Shown here: positions 51,634 through 60,406 of the stretch, in pieces
Position numbering within the stretch: the first letter of the stretch is position 1
How the letters are laid out: every line of letters begins with the position of its first letter
From: Peptococcaceae bacterium UBA7702
GTDB taxonomy: Bacteria; Bacillota; Dehalobacteriia; UBA7702
Reading direction: 5' to 3'
Length of the DNA stretch: 64,000 bases
Assembly (NCBI GenBank): GCA_002482535.1
Contig: DLGE01000017.1
Span: 1-64,000 of the forward strand
Notes under the pieces: model-generated
The model's database searches: none
Told to the model about the DNA's origin: nothing
What the model saw: the letters and a program-made list of their open reading frames with translations, nothing else
Made by a program: the position numbers and the translations under genes

Positions 51634-53622
51634 ATGGATAACAATGAAATGCTGGAGGTCTATTTGTTTGAAGCAAATAGCCTGCTGGAAGAACTTGATG
51701 AAATCTTAATCAATTGTGAGAAACAGGACTGTTTTGATACGGATAGCATCAACACGATTTTTCGAATCATGCATACCATCAAGGGTTCCTCCGCAATGAT
51801 GGAATTTAATAGTATCGCCACCGTGTCACATAAGATCGAGGATTTGTTCGCTTTTGTACGGGATCACGGCATTCATGCTGCGCATAACAGCGAATTGTTT
51901 GAACTGATGTTTCAATCCGAAGATTTTTTAAAGGCGGAAATCAGTTGTGTGGAGGCAAACACCCCTTTAACTGATAATATCGGTAATTTTGCAGATGAAA
52001 TCATTCATTTCCTGAAAAAAATTTCCGGCAACGGTGAAAAAGAAGAAAATGATGGGGAAAAGCAAAGTCCGGCAGGGGACGACTCCGCTGATTCCGCATT
52101 TACGCACATTGCGAAAATTTATTTTGATGAAGATGCGCAAATGGAAAACTTGCGCGCTTTTATGTTGTTGAACGCAATGGCGGATCTCAACTGTGATTAC
52201 CGTTATGTCCCTGAAAATCTCGATTCCGGGAACGCGGCGGAGGAGATCAGTCAAAACGGGTTTACGATGTACTTTAAAAACGACGAAGACCTCGAAAAAT
52301 GCATGAAGTCCATCGAACAGTTTTCCTTTGTCAAGAAGTTTGATTTGGTGCATGGGGATGCGGAGCGGCAAAACGCCGCAAACGAGGAAAAACAGAAGCA
52401 GTCCGGAGGAAAGCCCGAGACGGCATCCGGGCAAAACAATCAGCATTCCACCACTTCCCTGATCAATGTTAACTTATTAAAATTGGACAAGCTCATGGAT
52501 TTAATGGGCGAAATCGTGATTACCGAATCGATGGTGGTTTCCATTCCCACGGAACAGGGCGTGGATATGGACAGTTTCAGCAAGGCTTCGCGTCAGCTGC
52601 AAAAGCTTATCGATGAATTACAGGAAGATATTATGTCCATCCGCATGGTGCCGGTGAACAGTGTGTTCCAAAAGATGCGGCGTATCGTCAGGGATATCTC
52701 CAAAAAGTTAGAGAAGGACGTGGATCTGGTCTTGGAGGGCGAAGATACTGAAGTTGATAAAACCATCGTTGACGGTATCGCCGATCCCCTAATGCATCTT
52801 GTGCGCAATGCCATGGATCATGGCATCGAATCCCCGGCGGAGCGTTTGGCCTGCGGTAAACCGGCAAAAGGAAAAATCACACTGTCCGCGCAAAATACCG
52901 GTGGCGAAATCCTCGTATCCATATGTGACGACGGCAGGGGTTATGATCAACAGGCGATCTTAAAGAAAGCCAAAGACCGGGGGTTATTAAGAAAGCCGGA
53001 AGCGGAATATACGGCAAAAGAAACCTACGCCTTTTTGATGATGCCGGGGTTCTCCACCAGAGATCAGGTCACGGAGTTTTCCGGCCGCGGCGTCGGCATG
53101 GATGTGGTAAAGAAGAATATTGAAAAATCCGGCGGGGAGGTCATTCTTGATTGCGTGCCGGGGCAGGGCGCTTCGGTATATATTAAAATCCCGCTTACCC
53201 TGGCCATTGTGAACGGCATGAAGGTTTCGGTGGGAGATTCTATCTTCACCATTCCCATCAATAACATCAAACAGTCGATGAAGGTGGATCACACCAATAT
53301 CATCGAAGACAATGAAAAAAATGAAGGGATCCTGATTCGCGATGTCTGCTATCCCATCATTCGTTTGCATCGGCTCTACGGTATCGACACCCCGGTGCAG
53401 GAAATCAAAGAGGGCATCATTCTTTTGGTGGAAAGCAGCGAGTCCTCTTATTGCATTTTTGCCGATGCTCTCCTCGGCGAACAGCAGGTTGTGATTAAGC
53501 CTTTGCCTTCGTATTTGAATCAATATAACGTCAAAGAGAAAGGGATTTCCGGTTGTGCCATTTTAGGCGACGGAAGCATCAGTCTGATTTTGGATATTTT
53601 AAATTTAGTGAAAAACGGCTAA
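51634..53622 (+). CDS. cheA: Chemotaxis sensor histidine kinase CheA
   Basis: 662 residues. P1 phosphotransfer domain with the phosphorylated histidine at residue 47 (MHTIKGSSAMM), an acidic linker, a P2-like domain (about 150-250), dimerisation helices (about 275-330, LDKLMDLMGEIVITE), the ATPase with N box (LVRNAMDHGIE), G1 (DDGRGYD) and G2 (FSGRGVGMDVVKKN), and a C-terminal CheW-like domain. First gene of cheA-cheR-cheB. Confidence 0.96.
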   Translation: MDNNEMLEVYLFEANSLLEELDEILINCEKQDCFDTDSINTIFRIMHTIKGSSAMMEFNSIATVSHKIEDLFAFVRDHGIHAAHNSELFELMFQSEDFLKAEISCVEANTPLTDNIGNFADEIIHFLKKISGNGEKEENDGEKQSPAGDDSADSAFTHIAKIYFDEDAQMENLRAFMLLNAMADLNCDYRYVPENLDSGNAAEEISQNGFTMYFKNDEDLEKCMKSIEQFSFVKKFDLVHGDAERQNAANEEKQKQSGGKPETASGQNNQHSTTSLINVNLLKLDKLMDLMGEIVITESMVVSIPTEQGVDMDSFSKASRQLQKLIDELQEDIMSIRMVPVNSVFQKMRRIVRDISKKLEKDVDLVLEGEDTEVDKTIVDGIADPLMHLVRNAMDHGIESPAERLACGKPAKGKITLSAQNTGGEILVSICDDGRGYDQQAILKKAKDRGLLRKPEAEYTAKETYAFLMMPGFSTRDQVTEFSGRGVGMDVVKKNIEKSGGEVILDCVPGQGASVYIKIPLTLAIVNGMKVSVGDSIFTIPINNIKQSMKVDHTNIIEDNEKNEGILIRDVCYPIIRLHRLYGIDTPVQEIKEGIILLVESSESSYCIFADALLGEQQVVIKPLPSYLNQYNVKEKGISGCAILGDGSISLILDILNLVKNG

Positions 53623-53646
53623 CGCTGCCGGATGGAGAATATGTAT

Positions 53647-54456
53647 ATGATAAAACTAACCGACAACGAATTTACAGATATGGTTACCTATGTTAAATCA
53701 AACTACGGTATCAATCTCATTAATAAGCGTCAGCTGATTGAATCACGTATGTATTCGGTATTGGCGGAAAAGAAAATGGACAGCTTTTCCGACTATTTTA
53801 AACTGATCAAGAGAAATGACACCAAGGAAATTACGGTTTTGCTGAATAAGCTCACCACCAACCACACCTTCTTTATGAGGGAACAGGCTCACTTTGCATT
53901 TTTAAAAACAGTGATCCTGCCTCAAATCGTCAAGAAAAATAGCAACAAAGAAATGCGGATCTGGAGCGCCGGCTGTTCCTCTGGGGAAGAAGCTTATACC
54001 ACCGTCATGGTGATTAAGGATTTCCTTGGTTTACAGAGCAACCAGTGGAAATTTCAGATTCTGGCAACGGATATTTCGGCCAATGCCATAGAGAAGGCCC
54101 AGCGTGCAACGTATCAGGAAGATTTTTTGAAAAACCTTGATCCGTCCTGGAAACGAAGATATTTTATTTTTAAGGACGGTTCCTATCAATTAAAACCAGA
54201 GATAAGAAAGGAGGTGCTTTTTAAGCATTTTAATCTCATGGATCCGATTCCTTTTCAAAAGGGATTTGATTTGATATTCTGCCGCAATGTAATGATTTAT
54301 TTTGACCAAGCGACGAAGAACAGCCTAACCAATCGGTTTTATGATGTGATAAAGCCCGGAGGCTACCTTTTTATCGGTCATTCCGAAACCATACAGCGCG
54401 ACCAGTCCAAATTCAAGTATATCCAACCTTCTGTTTATCAAAAAGGAGGTCGCTGA
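53647..54456 (+). CDS. cheR: Chemotaxis methyltransferase CheR
   Basis: 269 residues from the preferred start. It methylates receptor glutamates using S-adenosylmethionine. The N-terminal helical domain is followed by the cofactor motif IWSAGCSSGEEAYT and FCRNVMIYFD. Starts are possible at 53632, 53641 and 53647. GGAG at 53634-53637 is best spaced for 53647 (MIKLTDNEF). It overlaps the cheB start. Confidence 0.94.
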   Translation: MIKLTDNEFTDMVTYVKSNYGINLINKRQLIESRMYSVLAEKKMDSFSDYFKLIKRNDTKEITVLLNKLTTNHTFFMREQAHFAFLKTVILPQIVKKNSNKEMRIWSAGCSSGEEAYTTVMVIKDFLGLQSNQWKFQILATDISANAIEKAQRATYQEDFLKNLDPSWKRRYFIFKDGSYQLKPEIRKEVLFKHFNLMDPIPFQKGFDLIFCRNVMIYFDQATKNSLTNRFYDVIKPGGYLFIGHSETIQRDQSKFKYIQPSVYQKGGR

Positions 54457-55484
54457 TGACATTAAAAAAAATAAGAGTATTGATTGTTGACGACTCGATC
54501 TTTTTCAGAACGGCATTGAAGAAATATTTTGCTTCCGACCCCGCTTTTGAAGTGGTGGGCACTTCGGGGAATGCCTATGATGCGGAAAAGAAGATCGCTG
54601 AATACAATCCCGATGTGCTGACCTTAGATGTTGAAATGCCGGGCTTGAGCGGCACTGATTTTTTAAAAAAGCTCATGCCCCATAATCCCCTCCCCATCGT
54701 TTTGGTCAGCTCCCTGAATATGAGCGTGTTCGAAGCATTGGAATCTGGCGCCGTCGATTTTGTGAAAAAGCCCGACGCGGAAAACCAAGGTAATTTCGAC
54801 GCCTTTTGCACAGAATTATCGACAAAGGTTAAAATCGCCTCCAAAGCAAAGGCGAAAAGAAAGGTGATCAACAGCACCGTTTCACCGCTTTCTCTCAAAC
54901 GGAAGCCCTCCGGTGAATACCAGATGATTGCCATTGGAGCTTCTACCGGGGGCACGGAAGCCATCTTAGCCTTGCTCAAACGTTTGCCCAAGGAATGCCC
55001 GGGGATTGTTGTGGTGCAGCATATGCCACCTGGATTTACCAGGATGTTTGCTGACCGGATGAATCATTTATGTGAGATCTATGTTGCGGAAGCACAAAAC
55101 GGTGACCGTATTCAACCGGGAACCGCCTTGATTGCCCCCGGCGATAAACACCTGACGGTGGAAAAAGACCGGAAGGGCTATTATGTGAAATGCGCTGCCG
55201 GGGAAAAAGTGAGCGGACATTGCCCCTCTGTGGACGTGCTCTTTCATTCCGTTGCAGCCAAGGTGGGCAAGGGCTGTATCGGTGTGATTTTAACGGGCAT
55301 GGGAAAAGACGGGGCGGCAGGCCTTTTAAAAATGCGTCAGGCCGGCGCTTATACCATCGGCCAGGATAAGGATTCTTCTGTGGTTTACGGTATGCCCAAA
55401 GAGGCATTTGAACTCAAGGCCGTCACCAAGCAAGTGTCCCTTGATAACATTCCCAACGCGATCATCGATTGTTTGAATAAATAG
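54456..55484 (+). CDS. cheB: Chemotaxis methylesterase/deamidase CheB
   Basis: 342 residues. An N-terminal receiver domain with Asp12, Asp13 and phospho-acceptor Asp58 (LTLDVEMPGLSG) controls a C-terminal esterase with the catalytic triad motifs GASTGG, VVQHMPPGFT and ILTGMGKDGA. The start overlaps the cheR stop and has AAAGGAGG. No cheY, cheC or cheD accompanies it in the window. Confidence 0.96.
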   Translation: MTLKKIRVLIVDDSIFFRTALKKYFASDPAFEVVGTSGNAYDAEKKIAEYNPDVLTLDVEMPGLSGTDFLKKLMPHNPLPIVLVSSLNMSVFEALESGAVDFVKKPDAENQGNFDAFCTELSTKVKIASKAKAKRKVINSTVSPLSLKRKPSGEYQMIAIGASTGGTEAILALLKRLPKECPGIVVVQHMPPGFTRMFADRMNHLCEIYVAEAQNGDRIQPGTALIAPGDKHLTVEKDRKGYYVKCAAGEKVSGHCPSVDVLFHSVAAKVGKGCIGVILTGMGKDGAAGLLKMRQAGAYTIGQDKDSSVVYGMPKEAFELKAVTKQVSLDNIPNAIIDCLNK

Positions 55485-55776
55485 CTGTGGTGACGCCTGA
55501 TCGCAGCGATCGTACCATAAATCTGTAAAATACGGCGAAGTATCACAACGGTCGGAGCATCTAAGCCGATATAAGACGATAAATGCAATCAGCAAATCAT
55601 GAGAGAAGAGGTAGCCCGAGGTCTCCCAAAAAGGTAACGAAGATTTCAATGAATTGCTGGTACAATGGAGCACAAAGGCGACACCCTGCTGTAATAGGTG
55701 GGGGTTTGTGACAAAGTGACGGAGGCGGAGATCTCTGTGAAGACCGGTGGGGAAAACCATTCACCGATCTTTTTCT
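55485..55776 (+). other. Gene-free stretch ending in a terminator; possible remnant or small RNA
   Basis: No supported open frame. An intrinsic terminator with AAGACCGGTG and CACCGATCTT arms and TTTTT lies at 55739-55776 and may simply end cheA-cheR-cheB. On the minus strand, 55,560-55,620 reads as short hydrophobic fragments (LMI, then LIAFIVLY in another frame) next to GAGACCTCGGGCTACC, which recalls degenerate holin-like type I toxin loci of Clostridia. This is a weak resemblance. Confidence 0.3.
55739..55776 (+). terminator. Intrinsic terminator downstream of cheB
   Basis: GAAGACCGGTG pairs with CACCGATCTTT across a loop of about 13 bases, followed by TTTTTCTATC. Confidence 0.7.
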
Positions 55777-56043
55777 ATCATTCTTTCTTGCCTTGCCGCC
55801 AACGGCTGCCATATTAAAAATGCAGTGACAAACATATGCGCAGGTAAAGGGATAAATTTATATTTTTGCAATTTTATGCGAAGATGATACGTAAAATTTG
55901 CGTTATTTCTCTTTTTCATCCCCGCTTTTCCTTGGAAAAGGATGGCTTTTCCAGCTTAAGACCTTAATCCTATGTTCTTTTACGAAAAACATCTGAATAG
56001 GGATACGATAGAAAATATCCCATCTATATGCTATACTATGGCA
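55777..56043. other. AT-rich intergenic stretch, no gene seen
   Basis: No open frame with a ribosome-binding site. It contains a small hairpin (CTTTTCC...GGAAAAG near 55,925-55,940) and, at its right end, a TATACT element near 56,033. I see nothing else supportable here. Confidence 0.4.
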
Positions 56044-56283
56044 ATGACGCAAAGGGAAAGGGAATGGATACCTCATCTGATTTTAGAAAATGAATGACCT
56101 CAGATCGGTATCGATACTTTAGAAGAACAAACTGCCGTTAAAACCAAGGCTTTTCCTCCGCGGTTAAGCCATGAATGGCATGATTTGTTCGCAGCGTCTG
56201 ATGATATTGAGTGGCGCAATTTGGTGTGTGAAAAAGAAATTGCTGCCGGACGATTACAAGAGAAAGAAGAGCTTTTATCATGA
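56044..56283 (+). pseudogene. Small broken open frame with an in-frame TGA
   Basis: An 80-codon frame starting MTQREREWIPHLILENE, then TGA at 56095-56097, then 61 further codons (PQIGIDTLEEQTAV...RLQEKEELLS) to a second TGA. A following 23-codon ORF overlaps that stop by ATGA. There is no good ribosome-binding site. The first residues faintly recall the start of transposon-encoded TnpV proteins (YIPNLxLPEE), but the remainder does not, so identity is open. Selenocysteine is possible in principle, but I saw no supporting hairpin. Confidence 0.3.
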
Positions 56284-56471
56284 TTAACCGCAACGGTGCA
56301 GGGGTAAGAATGATTTTTATGCTCCATGTTCTTTTTGGACAGGAGTTTTAGCATATCCTGCTTACGTGTCTGCCCGAGCAAAAAACAGAGAACAGTTTTT
56401 GATGTTATTATGATAGGGTGAAAAGCCTTCCTCTCTCTTATGAATCAGATCACTTTAAAAGGAAGGAAGCC

Positions 56472-58145
56472 ATGTCTGAGAACAACACGGAAAAAAATAA
56501 ACCGGAAATCGTATTAACCCGTGAAAATTTATATAATGAAATTTGGGAAATCTCTTTGTCTGGAGTCGCTAAAAAGTATGGCATCAGTTATGCCAGTTTG
56601 CGCAAAGAATGCGCAGACGCAGACATTCCCGTGCCGCCGCCGGGCTATTGGTCACAAATCGAATGCGGAAAAGATGTTGTCAAAACGCCTTTGCCTCAAA
56701 CCAAAGGTGTCGTGATCAATCTTTCCGGCAGCAGTGCCTCGCGGAAAAACAAAAAAGCGTTGAATCCCCGCGTCTTTACGGAACTGCCGAAAAAGCTTTC
56801 CACAAAATTCAACTCCCCGAAACAGGTGGCGGGGAAACCCGAAAAAGTGAATTCCGCCTCTTCCGTGAGCCCTGAAGAGCCGGAATCTGCGCTTTCGCCT
56901 CCGGAAACCTTTTCACGCTGGGGGCAAACATACAATGTATATGATCGGGAAACATTATACAAAGAAGTTTGGCAAATGCCCGTCACAGAAGTTGCGAAAA
57001 AATATTCCGTTTCGGATGTGACGATTCATAAAGTCTGTAAATCTTTGGACATCCCTACGCCGCCGCCGGGCTATTGGGCAAAGCTGCGAGCGGGGAAACC
57101 GGTGACCATTCCCCTGTTGCCGAAAAATGCGGCGCCCAGCAAGAAAACAGGACCCAGGACGGAAAAACCCGGCATGTCTCCGGAAGACCGTAGTCATTGC
57201 CTCGGCTTTTTGCAGGAGGAAGAACGGGAAATCGTGCTCACCGCCGCGGAGCAGATTTGGCTGTCGCCGGAAAGCGAACCACTGCACCCGAAGATCACAG
57301 AATATCAGATTGCCGCCGAAGCCTGGGAAAAAAGCGAAACTTCCCCAGAGGACAGCGTTCTTTGGGCGCAATGGCAGGACAAGATCACGCCGCCGTTTCT
57401 TTGGGAGGAACTTGCCCCCGAGACCCAGCCCCGGGTTTATCGCATCATTGATTCTCTGATTCGCGTGATGGAGCCTTTGGGCTGTCTGCTTACGGAAAAC
57501 CTCGATTTTATCGTGCGTGGGGAGAAAGTAACGCTCCTCATCAAGGAAAGCAAGAAAAAGACGGTTCATGTTTTGACCAAACAGGAGCGGAAAGAACTCC
57601 TTCTTTATCAGGAAGCCGTGAGAAACGGCATATCTGCGCAAAAGCCCAGTATTCGCAAGTACGACTACGTTTACAAAGGCCGTCTTAGCCTCCATATTGA
57701 TCATTGGAAGGAATTCAGAGATTCCACCAAAGTGCGCCTGGAAGAGCGGCTCGGGGAAATTCTTATCTGTCTTTATGAATCTTCGGAAATCGCACGTAAA
57801 GAACGGGAAGAGCGGGAAAATGCCCGGCTTCTTTTGGAAAAAGAAAGACGCTGCCGTGAGGAAGGCTGGGAGGAATACAACGCGGAGGTGGAAAAAACCC
57901 TCGCTTTGAAAAATCAGGCGGAAGATTACGCTCTGGCCTGTAAAATACGAACCTATATTGCCGCAGTAGAAAATAAAGAGGAATCTAACGAGAAAACCGC
58001 CGCTTGGATCGCCTGGGCCAAAAACAAAGCCGACTGGTACGATCCTTTGATCGCCAGAGAAGACGAAAACTTCGGCCAGCGTAAACACGACTTAAACGAC
58101 GAAGAAAAAGAACTGAGAAAATCAGACTTTCATCGCTATTGGTGA
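56472..58145 (+). CDS. Tandem helix-turn-helix protein of uncharacterised family
   Basis: 557 residues. Two related modules at about residues 15-67 and 155-210 share the pattern LY-x-E-[IV]W then VAKKY-x-[IV]S, a Cys, and IPxPPPGYW followed by GK. The middle of each looks like a helix-turn-helix, and PPPGYWAK is a hallmark of an uncharacterised group of bacterial proteins found in diverse genomes. The C-terminal third has a charged coiled coil (about 430-480) and the conserved end IRTYIAAVE...WIAWAKNKADWYDPL. DNA binding is inferred. No catalytic motif is visible. The ATG at 56472 follows AAGGAAGG. It is monocistronic and next to remnants. Confidence 0.75.
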   Translation: MSENNTEKNKPEIVLTRENLYNEIWEISLSGVAKKYGISYASLRKECADADIPVPPPGYWSQIECGKDVVKTPLPQTKGVVINLSGSSASRKNKKALNPRVFTELPKKLSTKFNSPKQVAGKPEKVNSASSVSPEEPESALSPPETFSRWGQTYNVYDRETLYKEVWQMPVTEVAKKYSVSDVTIHKVCKSLDIPTPPPGYWAKLRAGKPVTIPLLPKNAAPSKKTGPRTEKPGMSPEDRSHCLGFLQEEEREIVLTAAEQIWLSPESEPLHPKITEYQIAAEAWEKSETSPEDSVLWAQWQDKITPPFLWEELAPETQPRVYRIIDSLIRVMEPLGCLLTENLDFIVRGEKVTLLIKESKKKTVHVLTKQERKELLLYQEAVRNGISAQKPSIRKYDYVYKGRLSLHIDHWKEFRDSTKVRLEERLGEILICLYESSEIARKEREERENARLLLEKERRCREEGWEEYNAEVEKTLALKNQAEDYALACKIRTYIAAVENKEESNEKTAAWIAWAKNKADWYDPLIAREDENFGQRKHDLNDEEKELRKSDFHRYW

Positions 58146-58244
58146 AAAATTGGCTTGTTCTTGCGCCAAAAACAGTATCTCCTGCCCCGCTGACTTTTTC
58201 TGAAATTTGTGACAAAGTTACTTTCTTTTATGAAAAAAGCTGAT

Positions 58245-58250
58245 ATAATA
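58245..58250 (+). promoter_or_regulatory. -10 element for the rubredoxin gene
   Basis: A perfect TATAAT about 35 bases upstream of the rubredoxin start. The -35 region is T-rich but does not match the consensus well. Confidence 0.4.
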
Positions 58251-58285
58251 AAACCATAATGAAGACCCGAAAGGAGGATGGCTAT

Positions 58286-58420
58286 ATGAAAAGATATGTT
58301 TGCACGGTTTGCGGTTATGTTTATGACGAGGAAGCCGAAGGCGTGAAATTCGCAGATCTTCCCGATGATTGGGTATGTCCGTTGTGCGGCGCCGGAAAAG
58401 ACCAGTTTGAAGAGGAATAA
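58286..58420 (+). CDS. Rubredoxin
   Basis: 44 residues, slightly shorter than the usual 52-54. The two iron-binding pairs CTVCGY and CPLCGA, with FADLPDDWVCPLC between, are intact. Rubredoxins carry single electrons, in anaerobes often to peroxide- or superoxide-reducing enzymes. AAAGGAGG precedes the ATG. It stands alone, so its partner is not indicated. Confidence 0.93.
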   Translation: MKRYVCTVCGYVYDEEAEGVKFADLPDDWVCPLCGAGKDQFEEE

Positions 58421-58484
58421 CCGGTGCTTTGGGGAAAGAACTTTTGTGGATTGAAGAACCAATATTTTTATAATGAACGGTGAG

Positions 58485-58512
58485 AAAGGGAGCCTGTTTT
58501 CAGGCTCCCTTT
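58485..58512. terminator. Hairpin after rubredoxin
   Basis: AAAGGGAGCCTG pairs perfectly with CAGGCTCCCTTT around a four-base loop. T-runs beyond the stem are short on both strands, so it is a possible but not certain terminator. The remaining sequence up to 58,648 shows no gene. Confidence 0.55.
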
Positions 58513-58648
58513 CAGGCCGTCAATAAACCGCATATCGCGGTGTTCCAGTAAAAAAGTTAGACCCTTGTGCTCTTCGATAGCAAAGGCCGCAGATATTTGC
58601 CCGAAAAGCCCTTGAGTATGTTTATTTATACAGCGGCAGACTCCCTGG

Positions 58649-59482
58649 CTAATTGCGGGATAGGAACATCTTTTGCCGGTTAAAGGTTTTTGCCGCCAGA
58701 CGGAGACATAGGGCGTCGAGGATAAAGATGGCGGCGCCCAGCAGGAAAGAGGCGAGATTGCCGAGGAAAAGGAAACCTGTGATCTGGGCGATAAAAAGGG
58801 CGATCACCGGCAGGATCACGATGATGCTCAACTGCTGGGCTTCCTGATAGCCCTTGACTTTGGCGGAGATAAACACATTGATCAATACGGCCAACAGGGA
58901 AATGGCCGGGGAGATCCAGAACACGGCCAGAATCCAGTTGCCGCTGGGAAAAATCAGCGATCCGAAAAAGCGGTAACCGGCAATATCGATGACCGCGCCG
59001 TAAAGCAGGGCGCTGAAAATCGTGATGATTTGCGCCGGCAAAAAGGAAGCCAGCACCTTTGCCAAAAGCAGGTCCTTTTCGCCGATGGGGCTAAAAAGGA
59101 GCGTTTCCAAAGTCTTCTTTTCTTTTTCCCCGGCAAAACTGTTGGCGGAAATGATGCTTGCCACCATCACCGGAATCAACATGAACAGTGGAGAAAAGAG
59201 ATAATTCATGAATAAATAGGCGATCTGTTGGGGCAGCCCCGGAAAGGCCAGAATCTTCTCTTTGATCCCTCCCGCGGGCAGGGTATCGATGATTTTAAGT
59301 AGGAATTCAGTGCCGTTTCCTGTCATATTGCTGCTGCCGCTTTGGAAGGAAGCGAGGATGATCAGGGGATAAACAATGACGAAAATCAGAGGAACAAGGA
59401 TCATCGGCAGCCACATCTGTACGCTGGAACCGATGGAGACAATATCCTTTTTGACAATGGCTTTGATGGCGGTCATGTTCAT
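58649..59482 (-). CDS. ABC-2 type transporter permease
   Basis: 277 residues with about six membrane segments. SFAGEKEKKTLETLLFSPIGEKDLLLAK is the cytoplasmic coupling segment typical of NatB/ABC-2 permeases, which export sodium ions, antibiotics or peptides. It overlaps the ATPase stop by four bases and is the last gene of a four-gene operon. Confidence 0.88.
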   Translation of the reverse strand: MNMTAIKAIVKKDIVSIGSSVQMWLPMILVPLIFVIVYPLIILASFQSGSSNMTGNGTEFLLKIIDTLPAGGIKEKILAFPGLPQQIAYLFMNYLFSPLFMLIPVMVASIISANSFAGEKEKKTLETLLFSPIGEKDLLLAKVLASFLPAQIITIFSALLYGAVIDIAGYRFFGSLIFPSGNWILAVFWISPAISLLAVLINVFISAKVKGYQEAQQLSIIVILPVIALFIAQITGFLFLGNLASFLLGAAIFILDALCLRLAAKTFNRQKMFLSRN

Positions 59483-60402
59483 TTTGCCTGCCTCCTTATT
59501 GCAAAATAGAGCGATTCCAAACCGCTGTTTGTTTGTTCCACGCGATAGAGATCGACTTTTTCGGCGAGGGCGCGGATGACGGCGGGGACTTGCTTTTTGG
59601 TGGCAACGGTGAGCCGCGCCGAATCATAAGCCGCGTTGCCGGAGAGGGGTTTCCAGGCCACTTCATGGGGTAGAGCGGTGCCGATATCGCCACGGTAGTC
59701 AATGCGCAGGGTAACGCTGCCTTCGTATTTTTCTTCCAGTTCGGCGAGGGTGCCGCCTTCGATAACGCGTCCTTTGTCAAGAAAAACGAAACGGGTGCAA
59801 AAATGCTCCGCTTCGGCCAGGTTATGGGTGCAGACGAAAACGGTGAGCCGGCCGCTGTTAAGTTCTTTGATGTAGCGGATCAGATCCCGGGCAGACTCCG
59901 GATCAAGGCCGGAGGTGGGTTCATCCAAATAGAGTATTTCAGGGTTGTGAATTAAGGCTTTGGCGATGCCCAAACGCTTTTTTAGGCCGGTGCTGAAGGT
60001 ACCGGTTTTCTGTTTTTGGCGGTCGCTGAGGTGAAAGCGTTCCAAAAGGTCGTCGCTGCGCTTTTTTGCCGTGTCAGTGGCAACACCGTAGAGTTTCGCG
60101 AAAAACATTAGGTTTTCCCCGGCGGTCATATGGTCGTAGAGGGAGGCGGTCTCTGTGAGTACGCCGCTGCGTCTCCTGATTTCGTTGCCGTCTTTGACGC
60201 TGTCATAACCCATCACGCGGATGACGCCGTCATCAGGAAAAATCACGCCGTTCAGCAGCCGCACCGTTGTGGTTTTCCCCGAGGCGTTGGGTCCCAAAAA
60301 GCCGAGAATCTCCCCTTTTCCCAGGGAAACACTGACTTGGTCCACAGCGCGGACACTGCCGAAGGATTTGGATACCTGCTCCATGGTGATGAGGTTTTCC
60401 AT
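59479..60402 (-). CDS. ABC transporter ATP-binding protein
   Basis: 307 residues. Walker A GPNASGKTTT (alanine in place of the common glycine after Asn), signature FSTGLKKRLGIAKAL, Walker B ILYLDEPTSGLDP. The order and C-terminal extension match CcmA/NatA-type exporter ATPases. Partner permease follows directly. Confidence 0.93.
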   Translation of the reverse strand: MENLITMEQVSKSFGSVRAVDQVSVSLGKGEILGFLGPNASGKTTTVRLLNGVIFPDDGVIRVMGYDSVKDGNEIRRRSGVLTETASLYDHMTAGENLMFFAKLYGVATDTAKKRSDDLLERFHLSDRQKQKTGTFSTGLKKRLGIAKALIHNPEILYLDEPTSGLDPESARDLIRYIKELNSGRLTVFVCTHNLAEAEHFCTRFVFLDKGRVIEGGTLAELEEKYEGSVTLRIDYRGDIGTALPHEVAWKPLSGNAAYDSARLTVATKKQVPAVIRALAEKVDLYRVEQTNSGLESLYFAIRRQAK

Positions 60403-60406
60403 TCGA

